7,850 nt of DNA from Thermoplasmata archaeon (lineage in GTDB: Archaea > Thermoplasmatota > Thermoplasmata > Thermoplasmatales > Thermoplasmataceae): assembly GCA_021811505.1 (NCBI GenBank), contig JAJZOM010000054.1, positions 1 through 7,850 on the forward strand, written 5' to 3'. The notes under the pieces were generated by a model. The model had not been told where the DNA came from, made no database searches, and saw only the letters and a program-made list of their open reading frames with translations. Below are positions 1 through 7,700 of this stretch, one piece after another (position 1 is the stretch's first letter; each line of letters begins with the position of its first letter). The position numbers and the translations under genes are program-made.

Positions 1-2
1 AT

Positions 3-221
3 AATGTGACGGTTAACATGACAAATACAGGGAGTGCAACTCTCAATTTGAATAATACGAATCTATTGGTCAATGGGACCATAACGAATTTCACATATGC
101 GGCTCAGTATGTGTTTCCACAGGGGAATGACAACATAACGTTCAGGGTAGCAGCCGGAACATATGTCGTGGAGCTGGCATTCAATACAGGATATGAAAAA
201 TTCACGGAGGTGACAGTTTAA
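3..221 (+). CDS. flaF: Archaellum stator protein FlaF (ArlF), C-terminal part, 5' end outside the window
   Basis: This is the last 72 residues of a protein whose start lies left of the window; the frame is open back to base 3, so the GTG at 6 is an internal valine rather than a start. The visible part is a threonine/asparagine-rich beta-strand domain. It contains the motif NMTNTGSATLNL and later NLLVNGT, resembling the 'NTG...L...L.VNG' pattern of the FlaF/FlaG archaeal flagellin-like beta-sandwich. The N-terminal membrane helix expected for FlaF is not in the window. FlaF is known to sit outside the membrane and act as part of the archaellum stator, binding the cell envelope. It is called FlaF rather than FlaG because a better FlaG follows immediately, matching the usual order F-G-H-I-J. 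Six N-X-T sequons lie in this short piece, suggesting glycosylation. Its TAA stop shares a base with the flaG ATG. Confidence 0.75.
   Translation, partial: NVTVNMTNTGSATLNLNNTNLLVNGTITNFTYAAQYVFPQGNDNITFRVAAGTYVVELAFNTGYEKFTEVTV
206..213 (+). promoter_or_regulatory. Strong Shine-Dalgarno site for flaG inside the flaF coding end
   Basis: The sequence GGAGGTGA is a near-complete match to the anti-Shine-Dalgarno end of archaeal 16S rRNA. It lies 7 bases before the flaG ATG at 221, within the last codons of flaF. It fixes the flaG start and indicates that the two genes are read from one polycistronic message. Confidence 0.8.
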
Positions 222-670
222 TGGGATCTCTAGCAACTTCGGAAATGATATTCTTCATTGCGACCCTGGTGCTGAGCATTTCAGTCGTAGGAGTCCTAGG
301 TGGACAGACAGCGCATCTTGCTCTTGGAATGGAGAATTCTGCGAAAGGAACATCTAATTTGATTCAGACGGATTTTCAGATAATAAACGATCCGACCCAT
401 ATACCACACAGTTCCAGCGGGTATGCATTCTACATCAAAAACACAGGTGAAACAGCGATATTCTTCACAAACCAGACTGTAAGCGTACTCATAAATGGTA
501 CTCTCATGAGCGGAAGTGAAGTAAGCATGAACTCCCCGAACGGAACCGGAGAACTAATACCTGGTCAGGTTGGTACAATTATGGTCAACATAACCATTGG
601 TGCCGGATATAATCAAATAACGGTAACACTATCCAACGGATTGAGCAAGAACCTGGAATTTAAGATTTAA
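221..670 (+). CDS. flaG: Archaellum stator protein FlaG (ArlG)
   Basis: This is a 149-residue protein with one N-terminal membrane helix (about residues 9-28) preceded by the FlaG-like segment ATSEMIFFIATLVLS. A soluble beta-rich domain follows from about residue 40 to the end, including GYAFYIKNTGETAIFF, the same 'NTG' strand pattern seen in FlaF. In characterised archaea FlaG is anchored by this helix, pairs with FlaF on the outer side of the membrane and helps form the stationary part of the motor. The length is normal for the family. The ATG overlaps the flaF stop codon by one base and has a strong GGAGGTGA site 7 bases upstream, so the start is secure. Four N-glycosylation sequons (NQT, NGT twice, NIT) fall in the soluble domain. 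Assignment to FlaG rather than FlaF rests on the N-terminal segment and gene order. Confidence 0.85.
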   Translation: MGSLATSEMIFFIATLVLSISVVGVLGGQTAHLALGMENSAKGTSNLIQTDFQIINDPTHIPHSSSGYAFYIKNTGETAIFFTNQTVSVLINGTLMSGSEVSMNSPNGTGELIPGQVGTIMVNITIGAGYNQITVTLSNGLSKNLEFKI

Positions 671-671
671 T

Positions 672-676
672 GGTGA
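672..676 (+). promoter_or_regulatory. Shine-Dalgarno site for flaH
   Basis: GGTGA lies just after the flaG TAA, three bases before the flaH ATG at 680. The spacing is short but usable. An ATG at 670 that overlaps the flaG stop is ruled out as the start because its frame closes after about ten codons. Confidence 0.55.
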
Positions 677-679
677 GAT

Positions 680-1351
680 ATGTATTTCAGCTTCAACATT
701 GATGGTGATGAACTGGACAGGAGGATGGGAGGCGGACTTTACGTTGGTCAGATCGCTACCATACAAGGAGGTAGTGGGGAGGGTAAGACTCTCCTTTCTC
801 TCAGGCTTGCTTACGGCATGATAAAACATGGCGCCACCGTTGCATATGTATCCTCCCAGTTCCCGATAAGGGAATTCATTAACGAAGCTGAGTCCCTTGG
901 CTATCCTCTGTTCAACGAGATACTCTCTGACCAGATGTGCTTTATTACTTCCGTGTTCCTGATGAGGAAGAACAGGAAAGCAACCCTTGATGAGCTTCTT
1001 AACCTCACTGAGGTAAAAAATAAACAGATACTTATTATTGATTCGCTTCATTCTGGTATGTTCAGTGACTATGACGTGGTTGAATACTTCTCCAAGTTGA
1101 GAAAGTTTTCCGAGGGGCGTATAGTTATAGTGACAATTAATCCCTCTGATCTGGATAAATCCAGCATGTTCAAGATTAATGAAATGTCGACCACAAGCAT
1201 AAGTCTTAATTCAAAGGACCTCGCAGGAGAGAGAAAGCATTCCATCAACCTGGTGAAGTTCCCGATGGCGCTGAAGACCTTCCAGCAGTCTATCCCTTTC
1301 AGGATAGAGCCGGGAAGAGGACTGATAGTTGAAATATCGAGCATTTCATGA
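680..1351 (+). CDS. flaH: Archaellum KaiC-like nucleotide-binding protein FlaH (ArlH)
   Basis: This is a 223-residue cytoplasmic RecA/KaiC-fold protein. The Walker A motif is GGSGEGKT (residues 30-37) and the Walker B strand is ILIIDS (117-122). The C-terminal segment ending FRIEPGRGLIVEIS matches the conserved FlaH tail. FlaH homologues bind ATP with little hydrolysis and form a ring that docks on FlaI and controls motor assembly. Consistent with this, the strand after Walker A ends in VSSQ (57-60), where KaiC proteins carry a catalytic glutamate pair; that alignment is my inference. The gene lies between flaG and flaI with 9-base gaps on each side, as expected for one operon. Length is typical and nothing suggests damage. 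A generic KaiC-family ATPase would be the alternative call, but the context makes FlaH nearly certain. Confidence 0.92.
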   Translation: MYFSFNIDGDELDRRMGGGLYVGQIATIQGGSGEGKTLLSLRLAYGMIKHGATVAYVSSQFPIREFINEAESLGYPLFNEILSDQMCFITSVFLMRKNRKATLDELLNLTEVKNKQILIIDSLHSGMFSDYDVVEYFSKLRKFSEGRIVIVTINPSDLDKSSMFKINEMSTTSISLNSKDLAGERKHSINLVKFPMALKTFQQSIPFRIEPGRGLIVEISSIS

Positions 1352-1360
1352 GATGGTCTA

Positions 1361-2785
1361 ATGGCTGATTTTATAGTTTCCGACAGTCTTCAGGTTGCGA
1401 TCCAGAGGAATCCACACCTAATGTCTTACTTAACTCAATATCAGATGCAGACACAGAGATCACCTGCATTTATTCCTGTGCCTGATAATTCGTTGAGGGA
1501 CCAGGCTTCCTTGGATATAATTTATCCTGTCGGAGACCCGATATTCATCCATGTATATCTGGAAAATGGTGCGAAAATATATAATGCAATAGAACCAAAC
1601 CTGACAAACGAAGAGCATGGGTTCATGGAACAGGTTCTCAGTTTGATCCTGAACTATGCGTCGGATTACCCCCCACCTGATTCTGAGGAGATTCTTGTAA
1701 AAAATCTGGACGAGATTTATTCCAAGGTCGTTACGGTTGGATCAGCGAACAGAATCAAATCGCTGTCTGCTACCGTGCGTCAGGATTTCAGGGATAAGCT
1801 GCTTTACAATATTAAAAAAGAAGTCATTGGACTTGGTGCTATAGAGCCAGTTATCAGGGATTCGAATATAGAAGATATAAGCTGCATAGGGGCTAATGAT
1901 ATTTTTATTGTTCACAAGATATTTGGATCTGTCAGGACTAAACTGTCGTTCGGAGATAATGACCGACTATCACTATATAGCAAGAGACTCAGTGAAAGAG
2001 TCGGAAGGCCTGTATCGGATAAAGTCCCAATTGTAGATGCTACGCTTCCAGACGGTTCAAGACTGTCAATTGTATACAGTACCGATGTTTCCGCGAGAGG
2101 TCCAAGCTTTACGATAAGGAAGTTCTCGGACGTCCCCATTAGTATAGTGCAACTTGTAAGGTATAACACCCTTTCAGCGGAGGAAGCGGCATATCTGTGG
2201 CTCGCATTGGAATATGGGCAGAGCATATTCGTATGCGGTGAGACTGCAAGCGGGAAAACTACCGTCGTAAATGCCATGATACCATTCATCAGGCCCGAAG
2301 CGAAAATTTTCAGCGCGGAAGATACCCCTGAGATCAGGGCCCCTCAGGATGCCTGGCAACAGCTTGTTACGAGAGAAAGAGGCGCGGAAGAGAGCAGGGT
2401 AACATTATATGATCTGTTGAAAACTGCGCTGAGATCAAGACCGAATTACATCATTGTCGGAGAAATAAGGGGCGCCGAAGGTTCCATGGCTTTTCAGGCC
2501 ATGCAGACAGGACATCCGGTCATTTCCACTTTTCACGCAGCGTCTGTAAGAAAGATGATACAGAGATTCACTGGTACCCCGATAAATATACCCGTTACTT
2601 TCATGGATAACCTTAACATAGCGTTGATACAACAGGCAGTGTATGTGCATGGGAGGTTCCTCAGGCGAACCACAAGCATCAATGAGATCGAGGGATACTT
2701 CGAGGAACTGGGGGGGAGTCTCAACAAAGCAGGTCTTCCAATGGGACCCTACTACAGATCAGCATGTGTTCAGAGGCCTCAATAA
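1361..2785 (+). CDS. flaI: Archaellum motor ATPase FlaI (ArlI), frameshifted and C-terminally truncated as written
   Basis: This is the secretion-superfamily (VirB11/PilT-like) ATPase that powers archaellum assembly and rotation beneath FlaJ. The frame gives 474 residues. The N-terminal domain spans about 1-270. The catalytic domain contains Walker A GETASGKT (293-300), the Asp box SAEDTPEIR (318-326), Walker B YIIVGEIRG with E368 (363-371) and the His box TGHPVISTFHA (383-393). Residues 453-474 after a run of seven G (2710-2716) do not look like FlaI, while the +1 frame carries the family's C-terminal region to 2981. Removing one G gives a continuous 539-residue protein, close to the usual FlaI length. 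All nucleotide-handling motifs lie before the break. The ATG at 1361 follows the flaH stop by 9 bases; nearby ATGs at 1348 and 1353 close at once. The upstream GAGATGGT is only a weak ribosome site. Family call is certain; whether the gene is broken in the organism is not. Confidence 0.93.
   Translation: MADFIVSDSLQVAIQRNPHLMSYLTQYQMQTQRSPAFIPVPDNSLRDQASLDIIYPVGDPIFIHVYLENGAKIYNAIEPNLTNEEHGFMEQVLSLILNYASDYPPPDSEEILVKNLDEIYSKVVTVGSANRIKSLSATVRQDFRDKLLYNIKKEVIGLGAIEPVIRDSNIEDISCIGANDIFIVHKIFGSVRTKLSFGDNDRLSLYSKRLSERVGRPVSDKVPIVDATLPDGSRLSIVYSTDVSARGPSFTIRKFSDVPISIVQLVRYNTLSAEEAAYLWLALEYGQSIFVCGETASGKTTVVNAMIPFIRPEAKIFSAEDTPEIRAPQDAWQQLVTRERGAEESRVTLYDLLKTALRSRPNYIIVGEIRGAEGSMAFQAMQTGHPVISTFHAASVRKMIQRFTGTPINIPVTFMDNLNIALIQQAVYVHGRFLRRTTSINEIEGYFEELGGSLNKAGLPMGPYYRSACVQRPQ
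2710..2716 (+). repeat. G7 homopolymer at the flaI frame break
   Basis: Seven consecutive G follow CT of a CTG leucine codon. It is the longest G or C run I found in the window; the next are C6 at 1669 and G6 at 5940, both in intact frames. With six G the junction reads leucine-glycine-glycine-valine-serine and joins ELGG to VSTKQVFQWDP. With seven G translation enters a non-FlaI frame and stops at 2785. The tract is therefore the exact site where one base decides between full-length and truncated FlaI. Confidence 0.85.
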
Positions 2786-2981
2786 CAGTTACATCCTGGA
2801 AAAGCGAATTGCAGCAACTGCAGGAATGGCTGATCCTAAATCAATATATGACGAACTTTTCAAGAGAGCGAGGATAATTGAGTGGATGCTGAGGACTAAT
2901 GTTATGTCCTATTATAAGGTATTCGAGCTTATAAAGTCATTTTACGTGAAAGGTGAGGCGTCAATTCCGTTGTACGGGTGA
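2718..2981 (+). pseudogene. flaI: C-terminal end of FlaI, out of frame with the main part
   Basis: These 87 codons plus the TGA stop lie in the +1 frame relative to the FlaI start. They contain QVFQWDPTTDQHVFRG, then NSYILEKRIA, then a helical segment with RARIIEWMLRTNVMSYYKVF, the pattern expected of the FlaI C-terminus. The frame is open upstream to an ATG at 2643, but the residues encoded before about 2717 in that frame are an out-of-frame reading of the FlaI catalytic domain and not a real start. No ribosome site precedes that ATG. The segment shows no further stop or frameshift, so the lesion is either very recent, reversible or artefactual. Its TGA at 2979-2981 is embedded in the flaJ ribosome site. 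Confidence 0.85.
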
Positions 2982-2983
2982 TC
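2977..2983 (+). promoter_or_regulatory. Shine-Dalgarno site for flaJ overlapping the flaI stop
   Basis: GGTGATC is a full seven-base match to the archaeal anti-Shine-Dalgarno complement, 5 bases before the ATG at 2989. It contains the TGA stop of the restored flaI frame, so flaI termination and flaJ initiation are physically coupled. It decides the flaJ start in favour of ATG 2989 over an in-frame GTG at 2953. Confidence 0.8.
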
Positions 2984-2988
2984 AGGAT

Positions 2989-4644
2989 ATGGTAGTAACA
3001 AGAGGATTAGCAGCCATTACAAGAATTGAACTCAAGAGGAACGACGTAATTATAATCGGGGCATCCTTTGTAGCCATCACCATATCAATTGTACTATATG
3101 ATCTTCTAAATTACTTTTATGCCCTAGGCATTGCGGCAATAGGTGGTATGGTAGTTATGTCCGTTCTTCTGCGACCCATACTCGTACGAGATGCTGCCAA
3201 AACGGACATAAATTCTAATATACCGTACTTTATGACAGCTTTTGCTACACTGTCAGTGAGTGCAGCGAACAGGATTGACATCCTGGAGATACTGTCAAAA
3301 AAAGAAAAACTCGGAATGATCGGCGAAGAGATCGCAAAGCTTGTGAATCTTGTAAAGAATTGGAGAAGAGGACTTTCAGAGGCAGCAATGTTCCTCTCCG
3401 GAAGATCGCCAAGTGAAATTTTCGAGGATTTTCTTGCAAGATTCGGGCATGCTATTAACAGCGGCCAGGATTTCGAGGAATTTGTCGAGACAGAATCGGA
3501 AACTGTCATGAATAATTTTGAGACAACGTACATGTCAGCGCTGTACACATTCGATCTCTACAAGGATCTGTACGTTTCCATGCTCCTCTCATTTGCGTTT
3601 CTTGTAACGTTCATCATGATAATGCCTATCCTCATCCATATAAATATTATCCAGGTGCTTTCACTCAGCCTTTTGACCATAATACTCGGAGAAGCACTCC
3701 TTGTATACGGAATAAAGGTAGTGCTTCCTAATGATCCTATATGGCATGATACTGGCATCAAAACTCCCCTTCAACTGAAAATCCAGCAGTATACCATTCT
3801 ATCAGTCATGTCTTGCTTCGTGCTTTTCATAGTCTCAATGTTAGTAAGCCTCTGGAATATTTTGCCATTCTATGTGGTTATAGCCATCATAGTAACTCCT
3901 CTTTTTGTTCCGGGATATGTTGGCTCCAAGGCAGAGAGGATAGTTGCAAAGAAAGATGAAATGTTCGGCAGTTTCATCAGGTCGCTTGCCGGATCCGCTG
4001 CTGCGAGAGGTAACATGATCATAGATGCCCTGAAGAGCATTGTTCTACATGACTTCGGAACACTCACTGTCGACATCAGGGCCCTTTACCGTAGACTTGC
4101 GTACAGGATTAACAATATGCAGTCCTGGAAGAATTTCAGCGCAGACACAGGGTCTCACCTTATTGAAGTTTTCTCAGAGAGCTTCGTGGAAAGCGTTGAT
4201 TTGGGGGCTAATGCAGATAAAGCTGGAAGTGTGGTTGCTGACAACTTTGACAGAGTCATAAGGCTGAGGAAAAGGAGGCATGCTTCAGTTTCGAGCTATA
4301 CTGGAGTAATATATGGTATAACCGGGGGATTGGCTTTTTCCCTGGCTATTGCCTTCGGAGTGCTGGAAATTATAAATAAGGTATTCAGCACGTTCAACGT
4401 ATCATCACTTAACTCATTCGGGATATTTGTATCGCAGCCGGCATCATCGATATTTACAATAGAAGCCTTCATTGTTACAATACTGTTGATTCATTCATTT
4501 ATAGCTGGAACTGCGCTCAAATTTGCTGATGGCGGTAAAGTTGTTCATGGGCTGCACCATTTTGTCATAATGACATGGATTGTCACGATTGTGATGTACG
4601 GAACTCTCCAGATCACGACCATAATACTTGGCGGAGCCATATGA
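2989..4644 (+). CDS. flaJ: Archaellum membrane platform protein FlaJ (ArlJ)
   Basis: This is a 551-residue polytopic membrane protein, the platform on which FlaI acts; it is related to type II secretion/type IV pilus GspF/PilC proteins. Hydrophobic segments are visible near residues 20-38, 43-62, 194-220, 222-244, 271-292, 296-318, 440-463, 487-512 and 525-547, nine in all, which fits FlaJ. Two cytoplasmic charged T2SSF-type regions lie between helices 2 and 3 (about 65-190) and between helices 6 and 7 (about 320-438). The second contains the family-like DEMFGSFIRSLAGSAAARGN and a basic patch RLRKRRH before helix 7, suited to contact with the ATPase. A GTG at 2953 would extend the protein by 12 residues, but ATG 2989 with its full Shine-Dalgarno site is preferred. 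It is the usual last gene of the archaellum operon. No lesion is seen. Confidence 0.93.
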   Translation: MVVTRGLAAITRIELKRNDVIIIGASFVAITISIVLYDLLNYFYALGIAAIGGMVVMSVLLRPILVRDAAKTDINSNIPYFMTAFATLSVSAANRIDILEILSKKEKLGMIGEEIAKLVNLVKNWRRGLSEAAMFLSGRSPSEIFEDFLARFGHAINSGQDFEEFVETESETVMNNFETTYMSALYTFDLYKDLYVSMLLSFAFLVTFIMIMPILIHINIIQVLSLSLLTIILGEALLVYGIKVVLPNDPIWHDTGIKTPLQLKIQQYTILSVMSCFVLFIVSMLVSLWNILPFYVVIAIIVTPLFVPGYVGSKAERIVAKKDEMFGSFIRSLAGSAAARGNMIIDALKSIVLHDFGTLTVDIRALYRRLAYRINNMQSWKNFSADTGSHLIEVFSESFVESVDLGANADKAGSVVADNFDRVIRLRKRRHASVSSYTGVIYGITGGLAFSLAIAFGVLEIINKVFSTFNVSSLNSFGIFVSQPASSIFTIEAFIVTILLIHSFIAGTALKFADGGKVVHGLHHFVIMTWIVTIVMYGTLQITTIILGGAI

Positions 4645-4651
4645 TGGCGCC
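4633..4651 (+). other. Imperfect hairpin across the flaJ stop codon
   Basis: GGAGCCAT (4633-4640) can pair with ATGGCGCC (4644-4651) around a three-base loop, with one mismatch in eight positions. It spans the TGA at 4642-4644. It is not followed by a T run, so it is not a convincing archaeal terminator. It may be chance or could mark the 3' end of the operon message. Confidence 0.25.
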
Positions 4652-4671
4652 GTATCTCATTAAGTGACAAG

Positions 4672-4681
4672 CATAATATAC
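4672..4681 (+). promoter_or_regulatory. Putative TATA box for the downstream TPR-like gene, leaderless start
   Basis: CATAATATAC is the most TATA-like stretch in the 58-base gap after flaJ, with a purine-rich stretch just upstream that could act as a BRE. Its centre is about 26 bases before the ATG at 4703, which would put the transcription start at or next to the start codon. There is no Shine-Dalgarno sequence before that ATG. Together these suggest a leaderless message, a common arrangement in Thermoplasmatales, and hence a transcription unit separate from the archaellum operon. This is inferred from sequence only. Confidence 0.5.
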
Positions 4682-4702
4682 CTAATGTTATCTAGTAAAT
4701 AG

Positions 4703-7700
4703 ATGGCTGACGCCGTTTCCATTAAGAAAACAGTGAAGAAATTAGATACTCTCTGGGAGAAATTGACGCATTCCACACAGGAAGATATTCCAGCCCTTGA
4801 GAGTGATTTAGCAGAGGTCTTATTGGAATTCAGAACGTCCGATCAGGCTGTGGAACCTGATTTTATTGAATCAGCTACGAAAATATTAAACGAACTTAAG
4901 ATAAAAGATCCAGCATTCTATCCCAAATTTTTGTATGATGTCATTGGACTGTCTCCTCAAAATCCAGTTCTGATAAAATTAAAATTTGACTTTCTTGCTG
5001 ACAGCACAGGGTATGAAGAGATTATCAAATTGCTGGACGAAGACAAGGATTTTACGCCGGATTCCAAAGACTTGGAGACAATCCTTTCTGCCTGCGATGC
5101 CTTGGGGAAATATGATGCCGCTGCTATCTTTCTTTCGAAAAGACTTATCTTTTTCGAACCACTTTTCAGAAGATATGGGGAGATTGGCTATGGTACCCAA
5201 TTAGACGAAGTGATTCTGCGTAATTTCCTGAATGAGAGTGGACATAAGAGTGCTATCTCTTTCCTTGAACTACTTAAGGGTAAAAGTGCCAATGTGTGGG
5301 CCAGACTTAGAATCATTGAACTGCTGGAGATTGATAATAAAGCCGAGATGATCTCTGAAATTGAAAGATTCCCGTTTCACGAGATAAGGGAGTTACCAGA
5401 TTTCAGGAAAATAAGTGAGGTGCTGATACGTAACAATCTTCTTTCAGAAACCGAGACCGTTCTCAATTTTGCCCTTGCTGCTTTCAATGATGATTATGAA
5501 CTTCTCAAATTCAAAGGAGAGGTTCTTTTGAAAAAAACTGAGACTATTGAGGCATATGAGATATTCAAGGATCTCGCGGAGAGAAACAATACAGACCATG
5601 AAGTCATAAAGAAAGCCATTTCCATGGCATATGACCTAAATTTATGTGATGAATGCCTGGGACTCGTAGGCAACTATCCGGAATCGTCGAATGATATTGA
5701 TATACTCAGCAAAAAGATATATTGCGAGTTGCAAACATCCAAGTTTAATGAGGCTTTGAACGACATATCTGCAGGACTTGTCAAATATCCTGACAATTTC
5801 CAGTTACTTACACTAAGATTCAAAACTCTCGTGAAACTCGGCAATGAGAATGAGGCGTATAACCTTGCCAGAACTTTGATGACAAAATCCCCGGACTATA
5901 GGGAAGCTTCGGATTTCGCTATGAATGAGCTGCTAAAGAGGGGGGAATTCAAGGAAATCCTTGAAATTTGCAACGCCAATGAAAATATAAAAATGATCTA
6001 TATGCCTGCGTTTATTTCTGCAGAGATTTTCGAAGGTAAGACCAAGGATGCGCTGAAGATAATTTCCGAGAAGCCTGATCTGCTTAACGAAGATCTCGTG
6101 ATTGACGCAATTTTTTTCAATGTCAGGAGCGATGAGATACTGAACAGGCTGGAAGAAATTGCCGCTAGTTATGGTGATTTGAAACCGTCCTTCAAGATTG
6201 TTTCGGGCAAACTCAGGGGTACGAGACTGAATGTTGATGCACTGACAGAGGAATATGCAAAAAATAATGGGTCCAGAGCCGTAGCATACATAATCTCCTA
6301 CGACACCTTGATCCTCAAGACAACCACACTTTCGGAAAAACTGCAGGGAATTTCCTCGTCAATGAAATTCAAGGATGTCAGAGCTACCATGGACCTCATA
6401 TCACAGGCCAATAGTGGGAAATTGAGTGATGACGTCATTGATTCACCAAGGTATCTGTTTCCAATCACTGAATCCCTGATTCGAACCGGCCAGATCGACA
6501 GAGCTGAAGCGGAGCTGATAAGGACTGCGCATTCAGACGATGATCCATTCTACAGATTCAATATTGCCTTGATTGATTTTCAAAGAGGAAATTATCCCTC
6601 CTCCAGAAAGAATCAGGAATATGCTGTCCAGAAACTCAGAAACTCCAACTTTTTAAAACTGGGAATGAATCTTTCGGTGGTTACAAATGAACCGAAAAAG
6701 CTCAGGGAAAACCTTGAAGAGATAGTCCGGCTCAAAGCAGTGAATTTTTTCGATTTCTCGGAAGTTTACCGGCACATCGTCAAGGGTAATTTCTGGGACA
6801 TGGCGGAAATACTTGTCAGTGTCGATACCGACGGTTCGACAACTAACCCCTGGATAATCAGATTAAAGCGGGATTTGCTCATTAAAGATCGCGAATATAA
6901 AAAGGGCGAGGAACAATCCCTTCTTCTTTTCTCAACAAATCAGTTTACGATGGATGACGTTACACTTCACCTTGATCTCATGGATAAACAGGGGAAACCC
7001 AATGAAGCCATCAATTTTCTACTGGATCTGGAGACAGACTATAAAACAAAAGAACTTGAAATTATTGTAGGAGATCGATATTACGCTCAATCCAGCTTCC
7101 AGAAAGCACTTGTGCATTATAACTTAGCTATTTCCCTTGGTAGCAATCCGTCCGAAATAAGGAATTATGCCGATACACTTATTGAAAACAAAAAGTTTCA
7201 GGAAGCTAATGATATACTCGGTGGATCAAACAATGATCTTCTTCGCCTCAAGCTTTATCAGAAAACTTCAGATATTCAAGCAGCCCTCCAACTTTTAAAA
7301 AATCTTAACTTTAAGGGTGATGATGAACAGAAGGTGGTAAAATTTGCAGCAGATAACCTCTGGTATAACACGGATGTTAAGGAACTCCTCGTAAATCTCT
7401 ATAGAGAAGAAGGATACACCTGGCTTGGGAAGATAATAGCAGCACGTACACTCAAGAACGGCGATAAGAAACTGGCACTGGAAATTTCCAGGAATCTGAA
7501 CAAAAACCTCCCTGATAATATGGATATAATGCGCCTGTACTGCGATGTCCTCATACAGACTGGAGAGAGAACGGAGGCAATTGAGTTAATTCTCCGAAGC
7601 CTGAAATTCTGCAAGAGTATGGATACATGCCAGGATATTGTTAATAATCTCCTGAGACTCTATTACGAGGATAGAGATTTTGAGGAATTAATCAGGTTTT

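Noticed and set aside
629..1051. A 140-codon open frame on the minus strand opposite flaG/flaH
   Set aside because: It lies wholly antisense to the well-supported FlaG end and FlaH, has no recognisable motif, and is a frame shadow of those genes.
1912..2289. A 125-codon open frame on the minus strand inside flaI
   Set aside because: Antisense to the FlaI catalytic domain, with no motif or ribosome site of its own.
2643..2717. ATG at 2643 as the start of a separate small protein ending at 2981
   Set aside because: Its first 25 or so codons are an out-of-frame reading of FlaI and lack a ribosome site; only the part after the G7 run is real protein sequence, and it is the FlaI C-terminus.
2953..2988. 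GTG at 2953 as the flaJ start
   Set aside because: It would overlap flaI by 29 bases and add a poor N-terminus, whereas ATG 2989 has a complete GGTGATC site 5 bases upstream.
3117..3548. A 143-codon open frame on the minus strand inside flaJ
   Set aside because: Serine-rich, low-complexity translation typical of the antisense of a hydrophobic membrane-protein gene; no family features, and flaJ is certain.
4979..5204. Small overlapping open frames on both strands inside the TPR-like gene
   Set aside because: Both are contained in the long continuous plus-strand frame that starts at 4703 and carries the helical-repeat signal.
5940..5945. G6 run in the TPR-like gene as a second contingency tract
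   Set aside because: The frame reads straight through it with no break, and one run of six is not enough to claim a slippage site.
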